Shown one piece after another: positions 1-12,700 of a stretch of DNA of 64,000 nucleotides. Source of the stretch: Zonotrichia leucophrys gambelii (lineage: Eukaryota > Chordata > Aves > Passeriformes > Passerellidae); contig NC_088171.1 in assembly GCF_028769735.1 (NCBI RefSeq), forward strand, positions 140,513,917 through 140,577,916, in the 5' to 3' direction. Positions within the stretch are counted from its first letter, which is position 1, and every line of letters begins with the position of its first letter. Both the position numbers and the translations under genes were made by a program. The notes beneath the pieces are model-generated. The model did not search any database. It was not told the origin of the DNA and saw only the letters and a list, made by a program, of their open reading frames with translations.

Positions 1-2162
1 TGATTTAGAAAACATTTTATTGAATAAGGCCATTGTCTCATCCTGTGACACTAGTCAGTAGTGGTAATTGTAAATGAAGAAGCATTATCTCGTGGTAAAG
101 CTGCTCTCTCAGCAATCATTTAGTTTGGGAGGAAAGTCTTTGCCAGTCTTGGAACAACTCCACCTGAAGCTACTGGAAATATTTTCAATTAATTAAAAAA
201 TGGTTTCACTGAGCCACTCAATTTAAGCCCTAAAGTAGATTTGTTAAGCCTTATAATGATCGTTATGGTTATCAAAACTGCAGGTACTGGACCCAATACA
301 TAAATGTTTTATCTTTGCCTGGATTTCAACAAATAATCTCTCACACAAAAAACATGTCCAAACATTTGTAGATTTTCATTAGCTTGAGGCAGGGGAAAAT
401 GTAACCTTCTGAAGGAAGTTAATGTGTGGATATTCTCTTAATTGTTCTAAAGCAAGCATAAAACCCTAAAATGAACACATGCCAAGTACTTGCCACACTC
501 CCAGGGCTTGTAAAGCAATTACTTTCTGAAAAGGGGCTATCTAAAATAATGAAACTTGTCAAGAGAATCCTTATGATATTTACAAGTGACTGGGTGAAGA
601 GAATCACTTTTTAAATATTAACTGTTACATGAAAGTCCAACGAATCCAGCTGGAAATTTGCTGACTGCTTTTATGCATCTGCAACACTGAATCCTCCTCT
701 GACTCTGTGATAACAGAAATTGTGTCAGTGCTTCTCTGATAACAGGCTGGGCATGGAAATTGCATTTGGAATGAGAAATTGCACAACATGGCTGTTTAGT
801 CAAAGCAAGTAAATGTGTCCAAGAGTAATTCAATTCCTAATGAAACTCTTTTCAGGTGCAAAGGCCTGGTCTGGCCGCCCCTTTGGCTGCAGCTCCCAGG
901 GCACAGAGGTGTCTCCAATTCAATTGCTGGCACAGGATTTACCAATAATGGTTGGAGACTTTTGTATTTGGAAGATGAATGGTATCTCAAAAGCTGAGTC
1001 TCAGGCCTGGCCAGCACCAGCACTTACAGACAGTGCTTATGATCAGGACACATGTAAAGCATTGAAATGCTTTGCCTGCTCACTGCACTACATTGCAGGA
1101 GAGAGAATTCCCACTTTTCCTGGCCAAATGCAGAATACTGCCTTGATTGCAGAAATTCCTACTTACTGCTTTTTCTGCCTCTCACCTGGAGAGAGACTAG
1201 ACCTGAATGATGGTTGGTTTGGAGGAATTTGGTTTTTAGGTGCTTTCCCTCAGCCTCCCCCAGCCTGGGGACAGCCCTCAGAGCGGAGCCAGAGAGTGAG
1301 GAGGAGCAGAGCAGCCCAGAGCTGATGCTCTCAGGCCAGCCAAAGGCAGCAGCTAACACAGAAACAGCTGGGAAGGGCATTTGTAAACAGTTTGGCCTTT
1401 TGCACCTAAAATGTCTACCTGGCTTCTGCTTTAGACATTCTAATCCCACTTCAGACCTTTTCCTAAATTTCTTTTATGTTCGGGAGCAAACTGCAATGTC
1501 TAAGTGAAACCCAGGCTACGGGCTCAGGTAACAATTTCTTTAAATGTTTGGTTACATCGTGTCAGCCCATAAAAAATCTGATTTGTACTCTGGAATTTTT
1601 CAGTCTACCACGGGCATTAGAAGTAAAAGGCAGCCCATACCTCAGAATGTAACCTAGAACTTTTTGGAAAAGGAAATTTGGATTTATTCCACTGGAATTA
1701 AGACAAAAGATATTGAGATCAGCTAGACTACAAAATCAGCCAAAGTTAGGGTGTGTTCAAAACAGTAGTTTGGGTTCAGACAAGTTTCTTATCATGAATT
1801 ATTCATAGAACTGGACTATAAACAAGACTCTGATTCTTTTCTGTAAGACATGCAACTTTAGGGATGAAGTTACAGAGACTTTCAGTGCTTACAATTTCTT
1901 GGTGTCACTCAGACAAGATTTTTCCTTTTCTTTTAAAGCTTAAGTTCATTACATTTTTTGAGAATCTGGTGGCTTTTAATGCTGTTTAAATGGAAGTTGA
2001 TGCATCCATTAATGGTCTTTTACAGCAAGGTAAAATACATGGGTCATGAAGCAAAAAAAGGGATAAATTCTGATTTTAATTGTATCTTAAAGATGAATGA
2101 ACTCTCTGGGCTGGGCCAAAATCAAACTGGAAATCTAGGGTGGGATCTGGCCTTTATCTATG

Positions 2163-2197
2163 AGTTTGGCATCTGTCCAAAGTTTGGCATTTGTCCT
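2163..2197. repeat. Two-copy tandem repeat, period 18
   Basis: The 17-base unit agtttggcatctgtcca at 2163-2179 recurs at 2181-2197 with two substitutions. It is a short local duplication in unique sequence with no visible function. Confidence 0.6.
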
Positions 2198-5100
2198 CCC
2201 TCTGGGGACTGGCTGGCCATTCCTCCTCTGCTGGCTATGAAGGGCACACAGGCACTAACTTCAGACTCACCTTTCAAATATCTGAGAGAAGCAGATTTCT
2301 GGTTAATTTACAGCAATAAACCTTGAAACATTTCAGGCAGTGTCTTTATGACCTCCCAATTATATTTTGCTCTGAAAACAAGGAAAAGTATATAGAAATA
2401 TCCAAGGGAGAGAACATGCTCTGTCTAAAGGCACATTTCCTGTAACAGGCAATTCCAACTCTACAAAAGAGCATTTGCAGGATAATGTGTCAATGGGAAA
2501 AACCTTAACTGGGGATTTGCATTCCTGGCCTCATAGGTAGGAATCCTCAGGACACTGGTAACCAAGCATTGCAAACTTCATTCTGAAGGAGGGGAAGAAG
2601 AACAAAATTGTGGCTTTGTTTTTGTTTAGGTTTTTGTTTGGTTGTTTGATTTATTTTTATTGGCTCTTTTTTTTTAATGAAAAATAACAAAAAGAAGAAC
2701 TGAACATGCATTAAATTTCTTATATTGACTCTGAGTGCTTACAGAATTTTGTCCTATATTTGAGAGAGACCTGTGCTGAAGGTGGTGCCTGATCCTCATG
2801 CATGGAAGGTCTGTTTCCAGTACTTTTTCTAAGTGAATAGCCTGCTTTGTGAAAAGCAGTTCATTGGTGGTTAACTTTCTTATTTTCTTTGAAAAAGAGC
2901 AGATCTGCCAAATTAAACTGAGACCTGCTGAGATAATCACATTGAACTGCAAGGGGACTGTACCCTTAAAACCCCTCCTGCAGCTAAAAGGAGCTGCTCT
3001 TGAGTGAGGTGGTGGCTGGCAACCAAAGTGAAGGAGCCCCTAGGAGACCAGGAGGGCCATTAATTTTAGAGCAATTTTGTGATGCTTAGATGGCCTGTAA
3101 CTCACTCCTTCAGCATGAAACACACGTGCACAATGTTCCCTCATAACCTGCTGTGCTCTGGGCTGCTCACTCAAGTAGAGCATCACATCATATTGTAGCT
3201 ATCTGCAATCAATGAGCAGATCCAATCACTAGTCCTGAGACTGCTCATGCACCCTGTTTTATCATGCACCCTGGTTCTGCATTGCCTCCTGGGAAAAGTT
3301 TTCGTTTCTTTCTGTTTTACATCTTCAGCTCTAATGCCTGCATTTAGGATCATTTCACCAGAGGAAGATGTTTCTTTATAAGGTTTCTATATAAACTATG
3401 AGGATTTGGCTTTATTTGGAGCTGTGAGAGGAATATGGAGAGTACAGGCTGTGGATGCTGTCTGCAATGATTCCCTTGTGGTGGTGAAGGGGTGATAAGA
3501 ACAGATAAAAGTGGTCCAGAAATGATGAGCAATAAACAGGGAGGTGCCTTCAGAACTGGACAGTAAACAGCTGCTCATTTGATTCACTGCACTTACATTT
3601 TTGTATCTTTTTCCTGTGCAGAAGAAAAACAAGTTAACAGTGTAGGTCTCCCGAAATTATGAAAAGGATCTGGAATAGACTTTTCTGCATGTTCCAGGTG
3701 AATTACCTTCTGCAGGGAATGATGTGGGGATCAAATGGCCTCCTCTTCTCCTCCTGCAGTTGTGAAGGGTCAAGGAACAATTGTAATAGCTGGAATTTGC
3801 TCCTTCAGTTGACAGAAATGGGGCATGAGATGTGAAAAAACGAAACATCCAACCGACCTCAAAACCAACCAGAATGTGTGTATATGTTTTGTGTTCAGTT
3901 CTTCAGATGTTCCTCTGGGAAAATCATCCAAGACTCTTGTAAAACCAACAGGATTGACAGATTAAGTCCGAGTTCTCTCCATTCCTGCCATTTCATGAAA
4001 GCCCAGGGGAGGAGGTGACCTGTCCTGTCTCTGGCACAGCCTGGCTGGAGCTCCCAAAGGATGGTGCGGAAGGACAGAAGGACAGACTGCACCCTCACCT
4101 CCTCAGGGCTCCTCTTGGGCATCCCCAGGGCAGCTGCAGCACAGGAGGGGCCCAGCACCCATCTGAATCTCCACAATGTGCAAGTTCTCTTGAAGGTTTG
4201 TGCTTGGCAGGGTGTCACTCAACTCCCCGGGTTCAGCACGTGGTTCTGCTGCTGTTTCTTTACAGCACAAGCAAACACTGCCAGCATTTGGAGCTTTGCT
4301 GTCTTTCTGAACCTTCCCTTTTTATCACACTGATCATTAGTTTGTACTTGTTGAGATTTTCAAATTTTGTCTCTAATTGCAGTGGTATAATGATATAATT
4401 GTTTGCCAGATCTCTTTTGTTTTAACTCAAATTTATATTCATTTAACCACAGCTTCTCTCAATTTCTTTTCAGCAAAATCCCTTTGTTTAGACTTGGGCC
4501 CAAACTATTTTTTTCTGGATAAAAAATAAATGAAAAGAAATGGGAAAGAAATGGTCCTAGCTGCTTCCTTTTGACAAAGGATATTGGAAAATATTTCTTA
4601 CTTTGCTGAAAGGTATCCAACTCTTTTTGAGAACTCCTTTTGATTTTGATGAACATTGAAGAGACAATTTTTATTCAACTTCATTCATATCCAGTCATTG
4701 CTCTTGTTTGTATGAGACACCTACTTGCTTGCAGAGCTCGAAAAGTGGTCATTATGAGGAAAAGCATTTCTTGAAACATAAATTAACTTAATTCTTTTAG
4801 TTATAAGAGAATATTTAAAACATATTTTAGTTTCCAGGGTTTTTTTCCCTCCTTTTCCTCACACAGTTTTTCCTTTTTGGAAGAAATAAAGATATTTTTA
4901 ATTTTTTTCAATTTTCTCTATTTTTCTATACTAGAAGAAAACTTAAGCAGGGTTAGGAATTTTTACTTCATACAGAAAGATTTTTCTTGACAAACCAAAT
5001 TTTAGTTTGACCTCAGCATCTGTGAAAACCTTGACTAAATTCCCATATAAAGTGTCTGGATCAGATTTTAAAATTTCCCCCAAGAATATACCTTTAATTC

Positions 5101-6416
5101 ATCAATACTCAGGTTTCAAGAAACATAGCATCACTTTGCCTACCTTACTTCAAACCAGAAAGTTGTGTGCAGACACATGGAAAATATTATTTCCAAAATG
5201 ACACAGAACTGGAAAAATTTATCATTCTTCACTCAGAGAATTTCTTTTTTTGTCTTTACTGGACAACAAATTACCATTAATTTATACCTATGTGAGGAAG
5301 AAACATAAATGTTCCAAAACAAAGCAGAATAAAAGGGAGGATTTGAACAATAGCTAAAAAGACAGCTGAAACCATATAAAACAAATCCAGTTTTTTGTCT
5401 CCTGTAAATCTCTCTCATTCATGCCATACATCATTGGTTATGATCATCTCTTACCACCCTGTGTCTCTTTTGGATTGTGAGGTGTGTAGGACTGGAGCCT
5501 GTCTTTAAATTTCTGCAGGCTGACATGGATATCAGTAATTCTGTATAAATATGGCCATATGATCATGGCTGCCTCTGCATTCACAGTTGTGATGGGTGGT
5601 GGTCTCTGGCTTCTGTGAATACCTTGTGACTTTAGAAACAGCATCCAACAAACACCAACAGCCGAGGAAAACATTTCTCATTCACCTTGCCAGCTGCATA
5701 AATCCAGTTCCACCCTGCAGAGATGTTTGTAGACCCAGAGCAGCTATGGAAATATACTATAAGAAAGTATCCTTATAAATTGTAATCCATATGTATGTAT
5801 AATAGCAAGTCCTTCGAGTGAAAATGCAAAATGGGCAATTTCAGGTCATGAAGGAGAAAGTCAGTGGTGCTAAATACATGAAACTGAACTGTGAGGCCTG
5901 GGAATGTGACCTAATAAACCAATCATAAGCCAGACAGACAGATAAGAAGGGCTTTTTTCTCAGAGCTCTGCAAATCACACAACTTAATCTTTGTAAGGGA
6001 GGGAAGTGTTGCAAATGCTGCCTAATATTTTTGTGAAGCTCATGTCCTGTGCAGAAAACCCTGGTTACCATGCTGAAATGATTAGAGTGATTGTACCATG
6101 AAATGGCTTGGATTTGCTCATCTGGCTTCAAGTTCAGAGGAATGACCAACAAGCTGACTTATGTTCTTAGCAGTGTAGACCCAGAAGGGTTCAAGCAGAT
6201 GTTGCAGGCTTACTCCAGGCAAATACATGAAGTTTTGTGGTTTCTCTTAAGTGTTTGCTAATATCTACCACATTGCAAAGTCAAATGTCCTTTCTCAACA
6301 GAGCTGACTGTTCATAATACAATACAGATGATTTAATCTGTGGTTAGGACTTTCCATTTCTACTAGAGCTGTGTAAAGTCTGAACTGCTCAAACTTACAT
6401 TATACTGATATACAAA

Positions 6417-6461
6417 CCAAAAAAAAAACCAAAAAGAAAGAAAAAAAAAAGAAAAAAAGGT
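6417..6461. repeat. A-rich low-complexity tract
   Basis: This is almost pure A broken by single C and G bases. It could be the decayed tail of an old retroposed sequence, but no recognisable retroposon lies directly upstream on either strand. Confidence 0.7.
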
Positions 6462-7249
6462 CAAAAATCCCTGTCAGTCCCAAACTCTGAACCCATGCCA
6501 TGCAGTTGGGTTATGTAGTGAGTATGTGACCCTGTGCATGCCCATCTGCTACTGGGACATTGGCCCTTCAGGACCATAACTGAAAAAAATGGGAGCCTTA
6601 TTTGGGACTCATATGAAAAATAAATGCTAAATTTTGACATTGAAAATATTATTTGCAATTAATTATCAGGTAAGTAGTTTTAATATGGTTATTCTTTCAA
6701 AGCTGATTTAAATTCTCTTTGCAGACCTGACCATGTCGTAATCCCGAAGAGATTTTTTTTGTTTTGCTTTATTTTGGTTTGTTCCCAGAAAAGGAGTTTA
6801 TTCAAAAAATGTGATGTTCCTGAAGAACTCAAAGGAGTCTCTTTTGATATTAGTGAGTGGTTTTGGACAAAAGCATTGGATGATAAAAGATTTAGAAAAT
6901 CCTGAACAATTTGTTTTGACATCTTTAAACAAAGGCATTTATTTGGTTTTGCTTGAAAAACTGTTTTTGATAATAAATGAAGACAGAAGACTGAGAGATT
7001 TGAGTTGCACAAACAATACATTTTGTGTTTAAAGAAATACCTCTGCTGACAAAAAATGTATTCTGAGTTTCTGTTGGTTTAGCAAAATAAACAATGGGTT
7101 TTGGTTGACTGAAGATTATTTTCTTTTGATTTTTTTTTCAGTTTGGACAGAGCATCAAGAAAAAAAAATCATTAATTTCCTACATAGCACTGCTCCTGAG
7201 TAATTCCCAGAATGAGGCAGAACAAAACAAAGTTTATATCTTGGTTGAA

Positions 7250-7315
7250 ACACTGGCCACTTTGAAATCAATGGCAGAATTCCCATTAATTTCATTGGGG
7301 TCAGGCTTTTACCTT
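7250..7315. repeat. Relic of an ancient amniote interspersed repeat
   Basis: The segment contains gaaatcaatgg followed shortly by ccattaatttc, an imperfect inverted repeat around a central ggcagaattc, then a 'ggggtcaggctttta' tail. I recognise this 'caatggcagaattcccattgacttcaatggggccaggatttcaccc' style of sequence as an old interspersed repeat seen throughout reptile and bird genomes. The family name is uncertain from memory. Divergence from the remembered pattern is consistent with great age. Confidence 0.45.
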
Positions 7316-9059
7316 CATCTTTAACTAACAGCTCAGTTTTCCCTCATTATAGATTGCAGAAGTGAAGGAGATTTCTTTTGGTTCAAATCACTGCTGGCGA
7401 ATCTGTCCCAAGAGAAATATGCAATACACACTTCCCATTTCTGTTCTAAAAGAACACTGGAAAAATCACATTTCACCAACTTTTGTAACATATATGGGCA
7501 TTTTCAAATGTATCTTAATGTCTTTGTCTATAGTAAACCCTGTTTAAGATGTTAATAATTTTTGACAAGCACTTCCCTTGTGTCAGGATTTTGAAAGGAA
7601 AACCTAGAGCATAAAATGGCCTTGTTCTAGTCATGCAGTGGATTGAAACCAGCAGAAGCTGATAGCAAACAGTGTTTTCTTAAATATAATTTTGGTTTGC
7701 TTTCCTGTGGATCTCTACTTTGCCTTCTGCTGTGAGCTGGCAGCACTATTTAAGACAGAAAAACAATCAAACTCAGAAATCCCCTTTGAATACTAATTTC
7801 TTATTGTAAGCTGTATTTTCTCTCTGATATCCAAAAGCATGGCAAAAAAAAATTATCTTTAAAAAAGCCTTCAGAGATCTTTCTTTAGAGCATGGAGCAA
7901 AAGGGCCCCCAAAGTAGGAGTCTGCACCCTAGAGGGCCAGAGCAGCTATTTTCTGCTCCAGGGCAGCCCAGCATCATGCACCTCCAGCTCCTTCTGTTTA
8001 TTGAGTCAGTGGCAAGTCCTAGGAAAAATGCACTTTTCACCCTTGGATGAGAATAAAGCAGCATTAACTGGATCACAGGTTTATTTTCATGCAGCTCTAA
8101 GACCTATCTGGAGGTTTTTTGAAAATTCAGCTATTTTTATGACAGAGTTGGGGATGCAATGACTTTTCTAGGTCTAAAAAGTCATCATATACCTCAAGCC
8201 ACAGTAGCTTAGCATGTGATCTTTGTTATTGAGACTTGACCGTGTCCTGAGACCTTGGGTGCCAGTGTTGTGTGACTTCCTACCCTACCAAATACAGCTT
8301 GGTGAGAAAGCAAAAGTTAATGTGGTGAAGGGGATGTAGTGGGATTCATTTCATCCTAACCTAAACACCTGCTGATGGCCTGGCATCCCCCCCTAGTCTG
8401 CAGTGACATTGCTGAGGAGATCGGCACTGATGGCCATGAAGGCTGAGACTCCTTGCACTCATCTGGGCACTTCTGGGTGCTCTCTGAACTTGGGGAAGAT
8501 ATTTTCACCTTTGTTTTGTCTGCTGGCATTCTCAAAGTTAAATTTTAAATCAGCTATAGGTATTTATTTAATTTCAAATGTGTTACCCATATAAATCTAT
8601 TTTTTTACCAATTTCTACTGCAGTCATAGGCGTATCATTCAGGCCTTGCCTGTACTGAACTTGGTTTTCATTTGCTCATGATATTATGTGTTTATGTTTT
8701 TAGGTAAAATCTCTTGATGCTTGTGATTGAAGATTCTCCAGGGAGGCAAAATTGATAACAGCATTCACCTTTAACCAAATTGGGAGCATAAGTTTCTAAC
8801 ACAGTGTTAAAAAAAAAAAAAAAAAAAAAAAGAAAGCAAATAAAAATAATGTGAAGAGGAAGGCTAAATTCTAACTTCATGACGAGTGACAAAGATCCTG
8901 AATTTATGAAAACACAAGCATCATCTTCAGGCAAAAATGCTAAGGCATAAGACATCCCATAATTAGAGAGAAAACAGTTACAGGAGTGAGCAGAACATTT
9001 CTTTAACGTGGCAAATTAAAGTAAGAATTTTAGCTTTGTGAGGAATCATTTGCAAACAC
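7316..9059. other. Non-coding unique sequence
   Basis: No gene, domain or complex repeat is seen. Frames are all below about 90 codons and without recognisable content. A poly-A tract is listed separately. Confidence 0.65.
8808..8832. repeat. Poly-A mononucleotide tract
   Basis: There is an uninterrupted run of about 24 A, followed by an A-rich stretch. No upstream body of a SINE or LINE is recognised, so it may be a simple slippage tract rather than a retroposon tail. Confidence 0.85.
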
Positions 9060-9420
9060 ATATGTACATCCTCTAGCACATGTTTCCTCCTCCCTTCCTG
9101 CTGGAGCAGCCTCTCCCTCCCTGCCATTTTCTGCAGTCAGGCTTTTCCTTTCGCTTGCTGTGGCAGCTGAAGCCCTGCCCTGCTCCCGCACCGAGAGCGC
9201 ACGGCGATGACACACGTCCATTGCAAATGATCATTTTCCCCTCTGCCTCCCAGCTACAAATTCCCATCGCGGTATACCCCATTTTAAATCTCCTCTTTAT
9301 TGAGTTTCATCAGCATAAGGCCATTTTTAATACATCTGTTTGAAATAAAAAATAATTTCCCTGTGTCTGCCACCCTCTCTCTGCTGCAGTCACACCCCAT
9401 CCCAGGTTCCAGCCATGATT
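9060..9420. promoter_or_regulatory. Candidate regulatory element, CpG-enriched for its surroundings
   Basis: Within AT-rich, CpG-poor DNA this patch carries a cluster of CpG dinucleotides at about 9150-9275. A near-match to the POU octamer (TTGCAAAT at 9221-9228, one base off ATGCAAAT) lies beside an ATGATCAT palindrome. No coding frame is convincing. Retention of CpG and dense motif-like sequence suggest selection, but there is no alignment to prove it. Confidence 0.25.
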
Positions 9421-9644
9421 AAGCAGCACACATGTGTTTCAAATAAAAGCTATCTTCTCTTCACACACCCCCCTCCCCCTCACAGCTGTAAACTTCCCTA
9501 CTGCATTATCCTCATTTGTAACTTTTCTGTCTTGCTTTCAGCCATGCTCTCTCATCAGCATTTTCCCTGTTATTTAAATTGTCTTATGTTTTTAGCACCT
9601 TTCACCTCTGATGAGGCTCAAAAAGTTATAACACTATCACAGTC

Positions 9645-9745
9645 TTCATTTTATACCATGAAACTCAGGTCTGCAGAGTTGGAGAAATTTGCTGCTTGCT
9701 CCAGAGTGGGTACAGAAGGCTTAGGAATGGCATCTTGGATTCTCT
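9645..9745 (-). repeat. Possible MIR-like SINE remnant
   Basis: The order of short blocks (cattttata, atgaaactcagg, cagagttggagaaatttgct, then a gggattc-like end) resembles the reverse complement of the conserved core of the amniote MIR SINE. Similarity is low and judged by eye, so chance resemblance is possible. Confidence 0.33.
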
Positions 9746-12700
9746 GCTGGTGTAAAGTAGAGGTAGAAGTGCAGATCTTCAGGCTAATGGACACATGACC
9801 TTGTGCTGGATTGCTCTCCCTCCTTTCTACACTTTTTGGAGACAGGTGTCTTTGGGAAGTATAACTTACCTGTGCTTTATATATAAGATTTATTGTGGGT
9901 TATGAACAGAGTGGGTTTCAGACCTACAGGCCCATCCTTTCATCTGTTTTTCAATGACCAGAGATAGTCTTACATTTGTGGAAGATCAGGGCACGGGCCC
10001 ATCCTTGCTCCCATCTGCACAGCAGATGGTTTGTGCATGTCCCTGGTTTAACCCAGCAGGGCTCTGGGTTGTTACCCTGGCTGCTCGTGCCTCCAACTGC
10101 AATCATTCACACCCAAACTGTGTTTCAGTCTATGATGCAAAAACTCTCAACACTGAAATACTTTCCCCTTCCTTTGCCTATCCTGCTATGAGCATAACCA
10201 GAACATGATGGTGCAGGCAGCCCTTACACTTGCTGTATTTATATTGTATCCCAAAACTGCTATTGTCAGCCCCAGCTACTTAAAAATTATGAGTTTGTTC
10301 TCCAATGCATTGCCAACACAAAAGAACTAATTAGCAAGCAGCTGTGCTTGTCTGGCTTCTTGAGCCAAGATTTCCAGCTTTCTTCTGTGACTGTAGTATC
10401 TAGATATGTAAATAGATTTTTATATCTTTTGTTAATGAATGCTCGAATTTCAGTTCAATCTCCTGTTTTGGGAAGGTGACGTTTTAGGAAGGAATCATAC
10501 CCTTTGTTGTTAGTCTCACTAAATACTTAGAAATGCTGGGAACATGTTGCCTCCGAAGGAAAATTTGTGTATGTACCAGATAACATTCCACCAAAGGTAA
10601 AAGGTTCTGGTAATCTGTGTCACCTGTTAAATGTCAGTGTGTAAATGACAGCAAAACCAGTGAATTTCATTTTAAAATAATTTTCCACAGAAAAAAAAGG
10701 ACCATGGAGAGGACAGTTATCTTGAAGTAGATAGGTACAACCACAGTATTAGAAACAATTTTTCTGACAATATTGGTAGAAATGCCTGTGGTTTTCCTGA
10801 TTTTGCTTTTATTTTATGACCTTCATGGCTGACAAACTCACTAGAATTGAAATTTTTAAATATCAAAGAGCTGAATCTAGAGACAATTAATCTGATATAA
10901 TAAAAAAATCTCAGAGCAACTCAGAAAACCTGTCCAAAAAATTGCAATAGTATTTCTGCAAAATACTATCTTTGTCCCTTGTAAAAATGTTTAACAATGA
11001 TGAAGTTATAGAAAAAAATCTGAGGGAATGCTTGAATGAAAATATGTCATATTCTGGTTGAGACTCCAAACCAAAAGGCCACCAAAGGAGTTACATTCAA
11101 TGTTGAAGCCTGTGTGTGTTTTCATAGACAGCTTCTATATCTATTTGATTTCTGTAAACATGATAGGCCACGAAGTGAAAGAATATAGAGAGAGATTTTG
11201 GATACAACAAAATCCCTTATTGGAGAAGTTAAAACTAGATAATTAGGTCAACTTTTATTTAAAGCAGCAGCCTCCAGCCTGTCATGCGCTGGCTATTTTT
11301 TTCTTGTAAGACCATTTTGACATTGTGTGCTCACCAAAGGAGTTGAAAAGTCAGAGCAAGGCTGTGGGGAGGTTCAGGTGAGCTGCACCTCAGCCCAGTC
11401 CTCTCCAACCCATTGCACAGAAAGCCTGAGTCAGTCCCAGGCAGCCTGATGAATGTCTGGAACCATCAGCACATGTGGACTGGTGTAGATTGCTGGCCTG
11501 GAGAAACTGAAACAGATGTTGGGTTTATGGCATTGACTTGTAAAACAGCAACAACAAAAAAATACCCCAAACAAACCAACAAAGTAACAAGCAAAAAAGC
11601 AGCAGTAGGTTCCATCCTTCTTTAAAAGAAAAAAAAAAGAAGAAGGTGCTGTTGGAAAAGTGGATTTTTGCTTCTACACATTATCATCATCATCATAATC
11701 AATATTATTGTTATTTTTTAAAAAGTACCTTAAATGTGGGACCTATCTTAAACATTCTTCAGCTGGATTTGTCCCCAGGGCCTCAGTCAAACAGGATACT
11801 GAATTTGTCTGAAGCAACAGGCCTTGATTTACCTCTCTCATTTCTTCATGCTCTCCTGTTCAATTGACCTAGAATGCTAAAGGTGTCTCTGAGGGAATGT
11901 TATGATGTAAGAGAGACTGAAGTAAAACCTGAGATTTTTATTTTATTGTTGTTCTTACTTCTATTGAAAGCTGTTAGACAAAAACAAATGATAGGTGATT
12001 TCTACACTGAAGAGTTTACAACAGAAAATTCACTCCTGGAAAATTTGTAATTTTCTGAGTGTTGGCCAAGATGAACAGTTAGTCTTTGGTGTAAAATAAG
12101 AAATAAGGCAAAGTTAATAATGATATTTCCCTTTGTTGCTGTAAAGTAGGGAAAACTGTAGTTTTCCTGTTCATCCTTGCTTTCTGCAGATTCTTGAAGT
12201 TCTTTGTGGACATAATTGAGTTTAAAGGAAAATGTGGCTTGAAATATTACCCTTCCAAGTGAAATGTGTATTCCTCTGCATGTGCATTTCCTCAGCTCTG
12301 CTCATGAAATCACTACTCACGAGTGAACTCCTCAGAGCTCTCTTTATAACACTATAGAAAAGAAAATTGTGGGTTTGGCTCATTTGTTGTTCAAATAACT
12401 GTTAAGCGAGTTGTAGGTGCAAGGCCAAATACTTTTCTGACTTGGTCCCCTGCAAGGACTGAAATTTTCTTGGGATCGGATCAAAACACAAGTAAGCAAA
12501 GCAAGATTCGCAGAAGTTAGAAATTGTCTCCAACCATCTTTTATTTTTCACTGCTGGAAGTGGTACAACAGCAGGAACCTGGGATAGTACAAGTATACAC
12601 TCTGACTTCCAAACCCCAGTGCAATTTTCAGGCCTGGTGGTAGGAGTGCTTTATCTCAAATAACCACTCACACCATTCCCTTGTTGGTTCTGCAGCAGAG

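Larger units (their letters stand above)
1..7249. other. Non-coding AT-rich unique sequence
   Basis: I see no gene in this stretch. All frames are short (the longest is 170 codons, at 813-1325), overlap frames on the other strand and show no recognisable domain or plausible splice-bounded exon. It holds small simple repeats (listed separately) and otherwise looks like unique intergenic or intronic vertebrate DNA. An AATAAA hexamer lies on the minus strand at 16-21, right at the window edge, so a minus-strand transcript could end just outside the window, but one hexamer in AT-rich DNA is weak evidence. Confidence 0.65.

Noticed and set aside
16..21. AATAAA on the minus strand at the window edge, possible gene 3' end.
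   Set aside because: A single hexamer in AT-rich DNA with no transcript evidence. The cleavage region would be cut off by the window.
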